A stretch of DNA of 64,000 nucleotides. It comes from Maritimibacter sp. 55A14 (lineage in GTDB: Bacteria > Pseudomonadota > Alphaproteobacteria > Rhodobacterales > Rhodobacteraceae). This document shows positions 1 to 9,355 of the stretch, in pieces. The translations under genes and the position numbers were made by a program. The first letter of the stretch is position 1. Each line of letters starts with the position of its first letter. The stretch covers positions 95,334 through 159,333 of the forward strand of contig NZ_QEYE01000010.1 in assembly GCF_003122205.1 (NCBI RefSeq), given 5' to 3'. The notes under the pieces were generated by a model that saw only the letters and a program-made list of their open reading frames with translations, was not told the origin of the DNA and searched no databases.

Positions 1-2
1 CG

Positions 3-827
3 GTCCGGCGCGGTGCCAACACGCGGGCGGCGGGCGAGGACGTGGTGGCCGGAACCGACTTGCTGCCGGCCGGGCGGCGCCTTAAGCCGCAGGATATCGC
101 GCTTCTGGCCGCGACCGGCGTGGCGGAGGTCGCCCTGCGCGCCCGGCTGCGCGTCGGGGTGCTGTCGACCGGGGACGAGTTGCGCCCGCTGGGCGCGGCG
201 GCGGGTCCGGGCCAGATCTACGACGCGAACCGGCCGATGCTGCTGGGCATTCTCGACCGCTGGGGCCATGCGCCCGTGGACCTGGGACATGTCGGCGACG
301 ACCGCGCCGCGCTGCGCGACCGTCTCGAGACCGCCGCAGGGCGGGTCGATGCGATCCTGACCTCGGGCGGTGCCTCGGCGGGCGACGAGGACCATGTCTC
401 GGCCCTGCTCGGCGAGGCGGGTGCGCTCGGAACCTGGCGCATCGCGGTGAAGCCCGGTCGCCCGCTGGCGCTGGGGCTCTGGCAGGGCGTGCCGGTTTTC
501 GGGCTGCCGGGAAACCCGGTCGCGGCCTTCGTCTGCACGCTGGTTTTCGCCCGCCCCGCGCTGTCGCTCCTGGCCGGGGAGGGCTGGCGCGCGCCCGAAG
601 GCTTCAACCTGCCCGCGGGTTTCGCGAAGTCCAAGAAACCGGGCCGCCGGGAATATCTGCGCGCCCGTATGCGCGACGGCCGGGCCGAGGTCTTCAAGTC
701 CGAAGGCTCCGGCCGGATCAGCGGGCTGAGCTGGGCCGAGGGGCTGGTGGAACTGGAGGACGGCGCGCGCGAGATTGCCGAGGGCGACCCGGTGCGTTTC
801 CTGCCGTTCGGGAGTTTCGGGCTCTGA
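3..827 (+). CDS. moeA: Molybdopterin molybdenumtransferase MoeA, C-terminal part (5' end cut by window edge)
   Basis: MoeA inserts molybdate into adenylylated molybdopterin in the last cytosolic step of molybdenum cofactor synthesis. The reading frame is open from base 3, so the gene begins upstream of the window; the first visible residues (RRGANTRAAGEDVVAG) already match the family's N-terminal region. The MoCF-binding domain is clear: STGDEL, TSGGASAGDEDHV, KPGRPLALG and GLPGNPVA, followed by the small C-terminal beta-barrel domain IV that ends at LPFGSFGL. Nothing looks broken. An internal GTG near base 42 is not the start. The next gene is convergent, 12 bases away. Family assignment is firm; the N-terminal half cannot be judged. 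Confidence 0.95.
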   Translation, partial: VRRGANTRAAGEDVVAGTDLLPAGRRLKPQDIALLAATGVAEVALRARLRVGVLSTGDELRPLGAAAGPGQIYDANRPMLLGILDRWGHAPVDLGHVGDDRAALRDRLETAAGRVDAILTSGGASAGDEDHVSALLGEAGALGTWRIAVKPGRPLALGLWQGVPVFGLPGNPVAAFVCTLVFARPALSLLAGEGWRAPEGFNLPAGFAKSKKPGRREYLRARMRDGRAEVFKSEGSGRISGLSWAEGLVELEDGAREIAEGDPVRFLPFGSFGL

Positions 828-839
828 CCCGGCGCCGGC

Positions 840-1916
840 TCAGTCGAACATGCCGGTCACGCGGCCCAGCAGCATGAAGGCGCGCGCTGTGCGCGTGTTG
901 GCAAGCTCGGCGACATCCTGATCTCTGGCGTTCGGCTCAAAGGCGGCGAAAGTCTTGTCGAACTGGCGCAGGAAATGATGCACCGCATCGCGGAAGACCG
1001 GATCCTTCTTCATCCGTCCGGCCGAGAGCGCCAGCGAGGACCGGTCGCGCACCCCGCCGAGCGCCGCGATTTCCCCGCCGCGCGCGCCGGTCGCGAACTT
1101 GCGCCAGACCTCGGGGCGCGAGCGGTCAGGAACAAGATCGTCCATGTAGATGCCGTCCTGCGAGAGCAGCGTCAGCACGTCCTGCGCGGCGCGCACCAGC
1201 CGGGCCACGTCGTGATCCTCCAGCGCGCGGCGCAGGGCGCGGAAGCCTTCCCGGTCGTTCTCGTTTTCCGGGAAGTTCAGCGCGCGCACGAATTCGCTGA
1301 CGGTGATCGGCGTGCGGTAGGGATCGGGGGTACCGCCCAGCGCCAGGCTGGGCTGCGTGTCCTGCGTCTCGGCCTCCGGCGCGGGGCCAAGCGCGGGTTT
1401 CTCCGCCGGGGGTTGCGCCGGTGCGCCGATCTCACGCCGGGAATTGAAGCTCGCCAGGGCGCTCTCGGCCTTCTTCTGCGCCGCCGCGATCTCGTCGAGC
1501 TTGCGCTCAACCGAAGGCTTGATTGCCATGCCGGCGTTCTGCCGGTCCGTGACATAGGCCTGGCGCATCGAGTCGAGCGCCGACTGGAGCCGCGCGGATT
1601 CCTCGCGCATAATGCGCGAAGTCTTGGCCACCGAACAGGCAACCCAGATCAGCGCGACCGGCAGGAAGATCGCGACGAAGGTCATCGCGGTGCCGGCCGG
1701 GTCCGCCCCGCCTTCGGTATCCGGGTCGAGCAGCAAGAAGAAAAGCCCCACCGCGATCGCCCAGAGCACCGTCAGTATCGCCCCGACGATATCGGTGGGC
1801 GACATGGACTGGACGGTCCTGCGGCCATAAACGCCCAGATCGAGTGCGGGATCCTTCGCCCCCGCACCCTTCGGCGCAGGCCTGGGCGGCGCCTCTTTCC
1901 GTTCTGCGTCGGCCAT
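840..1916 (-). CDS. Conserved hypothetical protein with two membrane helices
   Basis: A 358-residue protein that I cannot assign to a named function. The N-terminus is Lys/Ala/Pro-rich and cytoplasmic in character. Two hydrophobic segments (about residues 43-62 and 77-95) form a hairpin, and a Lys/Glu/Ala-rich stretch that could be a coiled coil (about 100-160) follows. After a Pro-rich linker there is a helical C-terminal domain of about 150 residues, starting near TPDPYRTPITVSEF. The ATG at 1916 is the only reasonable start. It lies upstream of moeA (convergent) and downstream of greA on the same strand, so it may be transcribed from the greA promoter. A membrane-anchored scaffold or regulatory role is only a guess. 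Confidence 0.7.
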   Translation of the reverse strand: MADAERKEAPPRPAPKGAGAKDPALDLGVYGRRTVQSMSPTDIVGAILTVLWAIAVGLFFLLLDPDTEGGADPAGTAMTFVAIFLPVALIWVACSVAKTSRIMREESARLQSALDSMRQAYVTDRQNAGMAIKPSVERKLDEIAAAQKKAESALASFNSRREIGAPAQPPAEKPALGPAPEAETQDTQPSLALGGTPDPYRTPITVSEFVRALNFPENENDREGFRALRRALEDHDVARLVRAAQDVLTLLSQDGIYMDDLVPDRSRPEVWRKFATGARGGEIAALGGVRDRSSLALSAGRMKKDPVFRDAVHHFLRQFDKTFAAFEPNARDQDVAELANTRTARAFMLLGRVTGMFD

Positions 1917-1944
1917 GCATGTGCCCCCCGGCTGGCCCGATCCC

Positions 1945-2415
1945 CTAGACGTATCGCACCGACAGCACTTCGTAGCTGCGCGTGCCGCCCGGCGTGTTGA
2001 CCTCGACGCTGTCGCCCTCTTCCTTGCCGATCAGGGCGCGCGCCAGAGGCGACTTGATGTTGAGCAGGCCGTTCTCGATATCGGCTTCGGCCTCGCCGAC
2101 GATCTGATAGGTCTTTTCCGCGTCGGTATCCTCATCCACCAGCTTGACGGTCGCGCCGAACTTGATCGAGCCCGAGAGCCGCGAGATGTCCACGACCTCG
2201 GCCAGACCGAGCATTCCCTCGATCTCCTTGATGCGGCCTTCGATGAAGCTCTGCTTTTCGCGCGCGGCATGATACTCGGCGTTTTCCGACAGGTCGCCAT
2301 GCTCGCGCGCCTCCGCGATCGCGGCGATCACGGCGGGGCGTTCCACGGATTTGAGCGTCTTGAGCTCACCGTTCAGGGCGGCATGCCCTTTCGGGGTCAT
2401 CAGTATCTTTTCCAT
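1945..2415 (-). CDS. greA: Transcription elongation factor GreA
   Basis: GreA rescues backtracked RNA polymerase by stimulating transcript cleavage through the secondary channel. The 156-residue length is normal. The N-terminal coiled coil starts at [14 protein letters not shown] and carries the tip acidic pair in the family context [13 protein letters not shown], which is expected to coordinate the second catalytic Mg2+. The C-terminal FKBP-like domain includes [17 protein letters not shown]. The frame is open 22 codons further upstream, but the ATG at 2415 gives the canonical N-terminus. A sigma70-like promoter lies about 50 bases upstream. Divergent from the ETF-ubiquinone oxidoreductase gene. 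Confidence 0.96.
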   Translation of the reverse strand: MEKILMTPKGHAALNGELKTLKSVERPAVIAAIAEAREHGDLSENAEYHAAREKQSFIEGRIKEIEGMLGLAEVVDISRLSGSIKFGATVKLVDEDTDAEKTYQIVGEAEADIENGLLNIKSPLARALIGKEEGDSVEVNTPGGTRSYEVLSVRYV

Positions 2416-2463
2416 GCGCTCTCTTCGTAATTCGCGTGGCGGTCTCTGGGCTCCAAGCCTGCA

Positions 2464-2491
2464 ACAATACAGAACGGGCAATCAGTTGCAA
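2464..2491 (-). promoter_or_regulatory. Predicted sigma70-type promoter of greA
   Basis: On the minus strand TTGCAA (2486-2491) and TATTGT (2464-2469) are separated by 16 bases, close to the -35/-10 consensus. A start about 7 bases downstream would give a leader of roughly 40 bases before the greA ATG at 2415. Prediction from sequence only. Confidence 0.5.
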
Positions 2492-2580
2492 ATCATCTGA
2501 GCGGCGGGCCGATTGCAAGCGCATATTGCCGCCGGGGCGCCGCACATGCCGTTTCGGGGCAAAATGATGTCGCGTCGCAA

Positions 2581-2609
2581 TTGACCCCCGGCGGCGCGGT
2601 AAGATAGGT
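2581..2609 (+). promoter_or_regulatory. Possible promoter of the ETF-ubiquinone oxidoreductase gene
   Basis: A good -35 hexamer, TTGACC at 2581-2586, is followed 17 bases later by ATAGGT, a poor -10; alternative -10 registers (AAGATA) fit the spacing less well. It lies 66-94 bases upstream of the ATG at 2675. Weak prediction. Confidence 0.3.
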
Positions 2610-2674
2610 CTGTCTAACGCTGGATTTCCCGCCGGCAAAGGCGCTTTGCCCGGCCCCGAGAAGAGGTAGACCCG

Positions 2675-4330
2675 ATGTCCGAGATCGAACGCGAGGCCAT
2701 GGAATGCGACGTGGTGATCGTTGGCGCAGGCCCCGCCGGGCTGAGCGCCGCGATCCGTCTCAAGCAGCTCGACGCCGACCTGAACGTGATCGTGCTGGAA
2801 AAGGGCGCCGAGGTGGGCGCGCATATCCTGTCGGGCGCGGTTCTGGACCCGTCCGGGCTGACCGCGCTGATCCCCGACTGGAAGGAGAAGGGCGCGCCGC
2901 TGAACGTACCGGTCAAGGAAGATAATTTCTATATCCTGGGCGAAGCGGTCAAGATGCGCATCCCCAACTGGCCGATGCCGCCGCTGATGAACAATCATGG
3001 CAACTACATCGTCTCGATGGGCAATGTCTGCCGCTGGATGGCCGAACAGGCCGAAGGCATGGGCGTGGAGATATTTCCCGGCATGGCCTGCTCGGAAATC
3101 GTCTATGGCGAGAATGGCGAGGTGAAGGGCGTCGTCGCGGGTGAGTTCGGCCGCCAGAAGGACGGCACGCCGGGTCCCAATTACGAACCCGGCATGGAGC
3201 TGCACGGCAAATACGTCTTCCTTTCGGAAGGCGTGCGCGGCTCTCTCTCCAAGGAAGTCATCGCCAAGTTCGACCTGGCCCGCGATGCCGATGTGCCGAA
3301 ATTCGGCCTCGGTATGAAGGAGATCTGGGAGGTCAGGCCGGAGAACCACAACGAGGGCGAGGTCACGCACACGATGGGCTGGCCGCTGGGCTGGAAGACC
3401 GGGGGCGGGTCTTTCATGTACCATCTCGACAACAACCAGGTCTATGTCGGCTACATCGTCGATCTGAACTACAGGAACCCGCATCTCTACCCTTACATGG
3501 AGTTCCAGCGCTGGAAGCATCACCCGACGATCGCGAAGGTGCTCGAAGGCGGGAAGCGCGTGGCCTATGGCGCGCGGGCCGTCACCAAGGGCGGGTTCCA
3601 GTCGATGCCCAGGGCCTGCTTCCCCGGCGGCGCGCTGTTGGGCTGTTCGGTGGGGCTGGTGAACCTGCCGCGCATCAAGGGCAACCACAATGCCATGTTC
3701 TCGGGCAAGGCCGCGGCCGAGGCCGCCTATGCCGCGATCCAGGCCGGGCGGTCGGGCGACGAGTTGACCGATTACGACGCCGAACTTCGGTCGGGTCCGG
3801 TGGGCCGCGATCTCAAGCGGGTGCGCAACGTGGCGCCGCTCAACGGGCGGTTCGGCCCGCTGGGCGGGCTGACGCTGGGCGGCTTCGACATGTGGTTCCA
3901 GACCGTCTTCAAGGTCAGCCCCTTCGGTACGCTCAAGCACGGCAAGAACGACGCGCAGGCCACCGGCAAGGCCGCCGATTATCCCAAGATCGACTACCCC
4001 CGGCCGGACGGCAAGCTCAGCTTCGACCGGCTGACCAATGTCAGCTTCTCGGGCACCAACCATGAAGAGGACGAGCCCTGCCACCTGCAACTGCTCGACC
4101 CGTCCATTCCCATCGACGTGAACCTTCCGGAATACGACGAGCCCGCGCAACGCTACTGCCCGGCGGCCGTCTATGAGGTGGTGCGGGACGAGGACGGCTC
4201 CAACCCGCGCTTCCAGATCAACGCGCAGAACTGCGTGCACTGCAAGACCTGCGACATCAAGGATCCAAGCGAGAACATCCGCTGGGTCACGCCGCAGGGC
4301 GGGGAAGGGCCGACCTACCCGAATATGTGA
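2675..4330 (+). CDS. Electron transfer flavoprotein-ubiquinone oxidoreductase (ETF-QO)
   Basis: ETF-QO takes electrons from reduced electron transfer flavoprotein and passes them to ubiquinone at the membrane, linking acyl-CoA dehydrogenases to the respiratory chain. The 551-residue protein starts with a Rossmann FAD motif (VVIVGAGPAGLSAA, about residues 13-26). It has the family's central ubiquinone-binding region and ends in a ferredoxin-like 4Fe-4S domain with an upstream Cys (YCPAAVYEV) and a C-x2-C-x2-C cluster (CVHCKTCDI). The ATG at 2675 follows a purine-rich AGAAGAGG. EtfB and EtfA, its electron donors, are encoded at 52.8-54.5 kb of this window. The stop codon lies inside a perfect 14-base tandem duplication (see repeat). 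Confidence 0.96.
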   Translation: MSEIEREAMECDVVIVGAGPAGLSAAIRLKQLDADLNVIVLEKGAEVGAHILSGAVLDPSGLTALIPDWKEKGAPLNVPVKEDNFYILGEAVKMRIPNWPMPPLMNNHGNYIVSMGNVCRWMAEQAEGMGVEIFPGMACSEIVYGENGEVKGVVAGEFGRQKDGTPGPNYEPGMELHGKYVFLSEGVRGSLSKEVIAKFDLARDADVPKFGLGMKEIWEVRPENHNEGEVTHTMGWPLGWKTGGGSFMYHLDNNQVYVGYIVDLNYRNPHLYPYMEFQRWKHHPTIAKVLEGGKRVAYGARAVTKGGFQSMPRACFPGGALLGCSVGLVNLPRIKGNHNAMFSGKAAAEAAYAAIQAGRSGDELTDYDAELRSGPVGRDLKRVRNVAPLNGRFGPLGGLTLGGFDMWFQTVFKVSPFGTLKHGKNDAQATGKAADYPKIDYPRPDGKLSFDRLTNVSFSGTNHEEDEPCHLQLLDPSIPIDVNLPEYDEPAQRYCPAAVYEVVRDEDGSNPRFQINAQNCVHCKTCDIKDPSENIRWVTPQGGEGPTYPNM

Positions 4331-4350
4331 CAAGGGATATGTGACAAGGG
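4323..4350. repeat. Perfect 14-bp tandem duplication over the ETF-QO stop codon
   Basis: ATATGTGACAAGGG occurs twice back to back (4323-4336 and 4337-4350). The first copy contains the last codons and the TGA of the ETF-QO gene, so the duplication does not change the protein. It looks like a recent slippage event. Confidence 0.85.
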
Positions 4351-4663
4351 CGGCCACACGTAGGTTTTCCGCGACACGTCTCGTCCGGGCGCCGCCCTTT
4401 GCTCCAACTGCCCGACAAGGGCCCGGAGCGCTCATCCGGCCTCGCAGCAGCGACGACCGTATAGCAGGCCATCGCGGACGATCGCGGCGCCCGGACCCTG
4501 ATGGTACTGTTTCTTCCAGAAATGGAAGCCCCCCCTGTTGCCTGGAATGTGATATCTCCGGCGCGTGCCGCCGCCCGGATAGATCCGCGACGCATTGCCA
4601 TTCGGGGGGTGGCAAACTAGGCTTTCCGTCAATCCGATGAACGACGACGGAGCCCGTCAGCCC
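4331..4663. other. 333-base intergenic region between ETF-QO and the TPR gene
   Basis: Besides the tandem duplication at its left end I see no tRNA, no convincing terminator and no clear promoter. A minus-strand frame is open for 66 codons (4432-4632), but its only start is a TTG and it has no ribosome-binding site, so I do not call it. The right end (4637-4663) is the possible N-terminal extension of the TPR gene. Confidence 0.5.
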
Positions 4664-6370
4664 ATGATCTTCCTGTCCCGCCGTATCGCGGCCGTCCCGC
4701 TCGCCCTGTCGCTGGTCCTGGGCGCCATGCCCGCGCTGGCCGAACCGACGCCGTCGGGCGCCTATCTGGCGGCGCGCCACGCCTCGATGTCCAACGACTA
4801 CGACGCGGCCCGCCGCTACTATGTCGAGGCGCTGGCGCGCGACCGGGACAACACCACGCTGATGGAGAACGCGCTGGTCGCCTTCGTCGGCATGGGCGAT
4901 GTGGAGCGCAGCCTGCCGATCGCCCGCCGGCTGGAGGGGCTCGACAGTTCCAGCCAGCTTGCCGGGCTCGTGATGCTGACCGACCGGATCGCCAAGGGCG
5001 AGTTCGCCGAGGTGGTGGAGGCATTCGACTCCGGTGCCGAATACAGCCCGCTGGTGGACGGGCTGGTACATGGCTGGGCACTTCTGGGCGCGGGCCGCAT
5101 GTCCGAGGCCACGGCGCGTTTCGAATCGGTGACCGAAGCCCGCGGGATGGAGGCGTTCGGATTTTACCACAAGGCGCTGGCATTGGCCGCGGTGGGCGAT
5201 TTCGAAGGCGCCGACGCCGCGCTGACCGATGAGGAGGGCAATACCCGCCGGATCAGCCGCAGTGCGCTGATCGCCCACGCCCAGATCCTGGCCCAGCTCG
5301 AACGCGGCGCGGATGCGGTGGCGCTGCTCGACCAGGCGCTGCGGCTGGGCACCGACCCGGAAATCGCCGCGCTGCGCGAACGGATCGCCGCCGGCGCGCC
5401 GGTCGCCTACGATTTCCTGACCACCCCGCAGCAGGGCGTGGCGGAAGTGTACTTCTCGCTGGCCTCGGCGGTGCGCGGCGACGCCTCGGGGGCGCATACG
5501 CTGCTCTATGCGCGGCTGGCGCAGCATCTGCGGCCCGACGGGGTTGAGATCCTGCTGCTGGTCGCGGAGCTTCTGGAATCGCTCGGCCAGCACGATCTCG
5601 CCGTGGCGGCCTACCGCAAGGTGCCGCAGAACCACCCGGCTTTCTACTCCGCCGAGATCGGGCGCGCCGACGCGCTCAACCGGTCCGGCAAGCCCGATGC
5701 GGCCATCGAGGTGCTGAGCAACCTGGCCAAGATCAACGCCGACAATCCGGCGGTTCATATCGCGCTTGGCGATGCGCTGCGCCGCGAGGAACGCTTCGCC
5801 GAAGCCGCGCGCGTCTATGACGACGCGATCGCGACCCTGCCCGAGCCGCCGCAGGCGAACCACTGGTTCGTCTACTATTCGCGCGGAATTTCCAATGAAC
5901 GGGCCGACGACTGGGACGCCGCCGAGGCGGATTTCCGCAAGGCGCTGGAACTGTCTCCGGATCAGCCGCTGGTGCTGAACTACCTGGGCTATTCGATGGT
6001 GGAGAAGCGCGAGAATCTCGACGAGGCGCAGGAGATGATCGAGAAGGCCGTCGCGGCGCGGCCCGAGGACGGCTACATCACCGACAGCCTGGGCTGGGTC
6101 CGCTACAGGCTGGGCAAGTTCCAGGAGGCGGTCGAGCCGATGGAACGCGCCGTCGAACTGGAGCCGGTGGACCCGGTCGTCAACGACCATCTGGGCGATG
6201 TCTACTGGATGGTGGGCCGCAAGATGGAAGCGCGGTTCCAGTGGAAGCGGGCGCTATCCTTCGACCCCGAGGAAAAGGAGGCCAAGCGCATCCGCCGCAA
6301 GCTGGAGGTCGGCCTGGACGCGGTGCTCAAGGAAGAGGGCGAACGTTCCGTTTCGCAGAATGGCGATTGA
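4664..6370 (+). CDS. Secreted tetratricopeptide-repeat protein
   Basis: A 568-residue protein with a signal peptide (MIFLSRR, then a hydrophobic core ending MPALAEP), so it should be exported to the periplasm. The mature part is almost entirely TPR-like helical pairs. The clearest are near the C-terminus: [12 protein letters not shown]...[26 protein letters not shown] and [18 protein letters not shown] proteins are interaction scaffolds; the partner here is unknown. I chose the ATG at 4664 because CGGAG lies 11 bases upstream and it gives a standard signal peptide. The in-frame ATG at 4637 would add nine residues. The 3' end overlaps ispE by 11 bases, so the two are co-transcribed. Confidence 0.88.
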   Translation: MIFLSRRIAAVPLALSLVLGAMPALAEPTPSGAYLAARHASMSNDYDAARRYYVEALARDRDNTTLMENALVAFVGMGDVERSLPIARRLEGLDSSSQLAGLVMLTDRIAKGEFAEVVEAFDSGAEYSPLVDGLVHGWALLGAGRMSEATARFESVTEARGMEAFGFYHKALALAAVGDFEGADAALTDEEGNTRRISRSALIAHAQILAQLERGADAVALLDQALRLGTDPEIAALRERIAAGAPVAYDFLTTPQQGVAEVYFSLASAVRGDASGAHTLLYARLAQHLRPDGVEILLLVAELLESLGQHDLAVAAYRKVPQNHPAFYSAEIGRADALNRSGKPDAAIEVLSNLAKINADNPAVHIALGDALRREERFAEAARVYDDAIATLPEPPQANHWFVYYSRGISNERADDWDAAEADFRKALELSPDQPLVLNYLGYSMVEKRENLDEAQEMIEKAVAARPEDGYITDSLGWVRYRLGKFQEAVEPMERAVELEPVDPVVNDHLGDVYWMVGRKMEARFQWKRALSFDPEEKEAKRIRRKLEVGLDAVLKEEGERSVSQNGD

Positions 6371-7199
6371 GGAATTTGCGCCGGCCAAGGTCAATCTTGC
6401 GCTTCATGTGACCGGCCGGCGGGACGACGGCTATCACCTTCTCGACAGTCTGGTGGTGTTCGCGGGCGCGGGCGACAGGGTCTCGGCCGCGCCCGCGGCG
6501 GACCTGACCCTGACAATCGGCGGGCCAATGGCAGCGGGCGTGCCCAGCGGCGGCGACAACCTCGTTCTGCGGGCGGCATGCCTCATGGGCGCGGGGCAGG
6601 GCGCACGGCTGGATCTGGAAAAGAACCTGCCGGTGGCCTCAGGCATCGGCGGCGGCTCGGCCGACGCGGCGGCGACCTTGCGCGCGCTGGCGCGGCTCTG
6701 GCAGGTGCCGCTGCCGGAGCCGGAGGCGGTGCTGGCGCTCGGGGCCGATCTGCCCGTTTGCCTGGCCGGACAGCCCGCGCGGATGTCGGGTATCGGCGAG
6801 ACACTGGCGCCGGTGCCGCCCCTGCCGCCCTGCTGGCTGGTGCTGGTCAATCCCGGTGTGGCACTGGAAACCCGCACGGTCTTTGCGGGGCTCGAGCGCG
6901 CCGACAATCTGCTGATGGAGCCGTTTCCGACGCGCTGGGGGGACGCGGGCGGGCTGGTGGCCTGGCTCGCCCGGCAGCGCAACGATCTGGAGGCGCCGGC
7001 CTGCCGAACCTGCCCGGCGATCAGCGAGGTTCTGTCGGCGCTCGGCGGGCAACCGGGCGTGGCGCTGGCGCGCATGTCGGGCTCGGGCGCGACCTGTTTC
7101 GGGCTCTGCGGGCAGGAGGCGGCGGCGCGGGCCGCTGCGCGCGTACTCGGCGCGGCCCGGCCGGATTGGTGGGTGACGGCTGCGCCGCTGCTGGACTGA
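6360..7199 (+). CDS. ispE: 4-diphosphocytidyl-2-C-methyl-D-erythritol kinase IspE
   Basis: IspE phosphorylates CDP-methylerythritol with ATP in the non-mevalonate isoprenoid pathway. The 279-residue GHMP kinase shows the substrate-binding start ([21 protein letters not shown]), the glycine-rich ATP loop ([15 protein letters not shown]) and the C-terminal GHMP motif ([11 protein letters not shown]). The ATG at 6360 lies inside the end of the TPR gene (11-base overlap). IspH of the same pathway is encoded at 28.3 kb, and the downstream convergent gene makes a polyprenyl diphosphate, so isoprenoid functions recur here. Confidence 0.95.
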   Translation: MAIEEFAPAKVNLALHVTGRRDDGYHLLDSLVVFAGAGDRVSAAPAADLTLTIGGPMAAGVPSGGDNLVLRAACLMGAGQGARLDLEKNLPVASGIGGGSADAAATLRALARLWQVPLPEPEAVLALGADLPVCLAGQPARMSGIGETLAPVPPLPPCWLVLVNPGVALETRTVFAGLERADNLLMEPFPTRWGDAGGLVAWLARQRNDLEAPACRTCPAISEVLSALGGQPGVALARMSGSGATCFGLCGQEAAARAAARVLGAARPDWWVTAAPLLD

Positions 7200-7215
7200 C
7201 AGACGCCCCGTTCGC

Positions 7216-8217
7216 TCAGGCGATCCGCGCCACCACGTAATCGGCCAGGTCGATCAGAAGGGTTTTCACGTCGCCCTTGGGCAGTGGGGCCAGCGCCTGC
7301 CGCGCCGTGGCCGCCCAAGCGTTCGCGGCGTCGCGGGTGGACCCCAGCGTGCCGTGGCGGGCCATCAGCGCCAGCGCGCGCTCCAGATCGCCGTCGCGCT
7401 GGTCGCCATTCTCGATCACCCGCGACCAGAAGGCACGCTCCGCCGCGTCCGCCTCTGCCACCGCCTTGATGACCGGCAGCGTCAGCTTGCGCTCGCGGAA
7501 ATCGTCGCCGGTATTCTTGCCCAGATCGCCCGTCGCGCCGCCGTAATCCAGCAGGTCGTCCACGATCTGGAAGGCAATCCCCAGCGCGTCGCCATAGGCG
7601 TGGAGCGCGGCGACATGCTCCTCCGGTGCGCCGGCGATGACGCCGCCCACCTCGGTCGCGGCGGCGAAAAGTGCCGCGGTCTTGCCGCGGATCACCTTCA
7701 GATAGATCGCCTCGTCCGTGGCCAGGTTGCGCGCGGCGCTCAGTTGCAGAACCTCGCCCTCGGCGATGGTGGCCGAGGCGTTGGCCAGGATGTCGAGCAC
7801 CCGGAGCGAGCCGGTCTCCACCATCAACTGGAACGAACGCGCGAAGAGGTAATCGCCCACCAGGACCGAAGACGGATTGTCCCAGAGCAGGTTCGCCGTC
7901 GGCCGCCCGCGGCGCTGTTCGCTCTCGTCCACCACATCGTCATGCAGCAGGGTGGCGGTGTGGATGAACTCCACCGTTGCGGCGAGGTGAATGTGATAGT
8001 GGCCCGAATAGCCGCAGAGCCGCGCGGCGGCCAGGGTCAGCATCGGGCGCAGCCGCTTGCCGCCGGCCTCGATCAGGTGGGCGGTCACTTCGGGAATGCG
8101 GGGCGCGTGTTCCGAGGCCATGCGCGCCCGTATGAGCCCGTTCACCGCGGCCATCTCCTCGGCCAGAAGCGCGGCGAGCGCGTCCTGCGGTTTCGTGCTC
8201 ATCTCGTCCAGGCTCAT
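7216..8217 (-). CDS. Long-chain polyprenyl diphosphate synthase (ubiquinone side chain)
   Basis: A trans-polyprenyl synthetase that elongates allylic diphosphates with isopentenyl diphosphate, presumably making the ubiquinone tail (decaprenyl in most Rhodobacteraceae). The 333-residue protein has both aspartate-rich motifs: the first in HTATLLHDDVVDESEQRRG and the second in QIVDDLLDY. It also carries GGKRLRPML for IPP binding. I chose the ATG at 8217 (MSLDEMSTKP), preceded on the minus strand by AGGTAGGA; the frame continues nine codons further, and a second ATG at 8202 is possible. The residue pattern fits IspB/DdsA rather than the short-chain FPP synthases. Chain length cannot be read from the sequence. 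Confidence 0.9.
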   Translation of the reverse strand: MSLDEMSTKPQDALAALLAEEMAAVNGLIRARMASEHAPRIPEVTAHLIEAGGKRLRPMLTLAAARLCGYSGHYHIHLAATVEFIHTATLLHDDVVDESEQRRGRPTANLLWDNPSSVLVGDYLFARSFQLMVETGSLRVLDILANASATIAEGEVLQLSAARNLATDEAIYLKVIRGKTAALFAAATEVGGVIAGAPEEHVAALHAYGDALGIAFQIVDDLLDYGGATGDLGKNTGDDFRERKLTLPVIKAVAEADAAERAFWSRVIENGDQRDGDLERALALMARHGTLGSTRDAANAWAATARQALAPLPKGDVKTLLIDLADYVVARIA

Positions 8218-8273
8218 CACTGGTCCTACCTGATCCCTCGACAAACGCGGGCGTCTGTCGCTAAGTGCGAGGT

Positions 8274-8492
8274 ATGAAAGAGCTTCTGCGCACCAACGAT
8301 CCCACGGTGATCGCCTTCGCCTCGGCCCTGCTCAGGGGGGAGGATATAGACTGCTTCGAGTTGGACGTCCATATGAGCGTTCTGGAAGGTTCCATCGGCG
8401 TGATGCCGCGCCGGCTGATGGTGGCGGATCGCGACCATTTCATGGCGAGTTCGGCGCTGCGCGCCAACGGTATCGAAGTTCCGGGTGCCTGA
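8274..8492 (+). CDS. DUF2007 domain protein
   Basis: A 72-residue protein of the DUF2007 (putative signal-transducing) family: MKELLRTNDPTVIAFASALL, then the pattern DIDCFELDVHMSVLEG and an end resembling RLMVADRDHFMASSALRANG. The family has a small ferredoxin-like fold of unknown function. The ATG at 8274 is preferred over an in-frame GTG at 8265. It is divergent from the polyprenyl synthase gene (56 bases) and its stop lies one base before the ATG of the methyltransferase gene, so the two are probably translationally coupled. Confidence 0.8.
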   Translation: MKELLRTNDPTVIAFASALLRGEDIDCFELDVHMSVLEGSIGVMPRRLMVADRDHFMASSALRANGIEVPGA

Positions 8493-8493
8493 G

Positions 8494-9252
8494 ATGGCGT
8501 TCGACGAGGCCGATCTGAGCAGGGATGACTTCCTGGGCGGGCGCTTGCAGATCTTTCAGCCGCGCCGGGGCTACCGCGCCGCGACGGACCCGGTGCTGCT
8601 GGCCGCCGCGGTGTCCGCCGCGCACGGCGATACCGTGCTGGAACTGGGCTGCGGGGCGGGGGTGGCGAGCCTCTGCCTGGGACGGCGGGTGGCGGGTGTC
8701 GCGCTATGCGGGCTTGAGATGCAGGCCGACTATGCCGAACTGGCGCGCCGGAACGCGGTGGAGAACGGGCTGGCATTCGAGGTCGTGACGGGCGACGTGG
8801 CGGCACCACCGGGGCCGCTTGCCGGGCGAAGCTTCCGGCATGTGATGGCCAACCCACCCTGGTATCCGGCGGGCGGCGGCACCCCGGCGGCGGATGTCGG
8901 GCGCGAGACCGCGCTGCGGGAGGCCACGCCGCTGGCCGCCTGGATCGACACGGCAACGCGGCGGCTGGCCCCGCGCGGGGTTCTGACAATAGTCCAGCAG
9001 GCAGAACGGATGCCGGAACTTCTGGCAGCGCTCGACGGACGAATGGGCAGCGTGCAGGTCCTGCCGCTGGCGGCCCGCACGGGGCGCGCGGCGGGCCGGG
9101 TGATCCTGCGGGCGCGCAAGGGCGGCCGCGCGGCGTTCCGGCTGGAAGCGCCCTTCATCCTGCATGAAGGGGCGGCGCATGACCGCGACGGCGACAGCTA
9201 TACCTCTGTCGCGCAAGGGATTTTGCGCGACGCCCAGCCACTGGAGTTTTGA
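8494..9252 (+). CDS. tRNA1(Val) (adenine-N6)-methyltransferase-like protein (TrmN6 family)
   Basis: A 252-residue SAM-dependent methyltransferase. Motif I is VLELGCGAGVASL and the catalytic motif is NPPWYP, the (N/D)PPY-type signature of adenine-N6 methyltransferases. The N-terminal LGGRLQIFQPRRGYRAATDPVLLAA matches the TrmN6/YfiC group that modifies A37 of tRNA(Val). The start could be the ATG at 8494 or a GTG at 8485; the ATG is chosen because it directly follows the DUF2007 stop. The substrate assignment is by family resemblance only. Confidence 0.82.
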   Translation: MAFDEADLSRDDFLGGRLQIFQPRRGYRAATDPVLLAAAVSAAHGDTVLELGCGAGVASLCLGRRVAGVALCGLEMQADYAELARRNAVENGLAFEVVTGDVAAPPGPLAGRSFRHVMANPPWYPAGGGTPAADVGRETALREATPLAAWIDTATRRLAPRGVLTIVQQAERMPELLAALDGRMGSVQVLPLAARTGRAAGRVILRARKGGRAAFRLEAPFILHEGAAHDRDGDSYTSVAQGILRDAQPLEF

Positions 9253-9355
9253 GGCGCGGGGCATTTGCCTCGAGTCGTCTTTAAAGTTCTGGTGACACGA
9301 CTCATGTTTTATGCTGCACTTCAGTTACAGGCTGCATTCACGAGAGGAGGACTAT

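Noticed and set aside
4432..4632. A 66-codon minus-strand frame in the ETF-QO/TPR gap with a protein-like, aromatic- and Gly-rich translation
   Set aside because: Only a TTG start, no ribosome-binding site and no known family. It could be a remnant, so a homology search would be worthwhile, but I cannot support a gene.
2366..6190. A 1274-codon open frame on the minus strand
   Set aside because: It is the antisense shadow of the ETF-QO and TPR genes, a usual effect of high GC. Composition is Arg/His/Val-rich without motifs, and the sense strand has clear genes.
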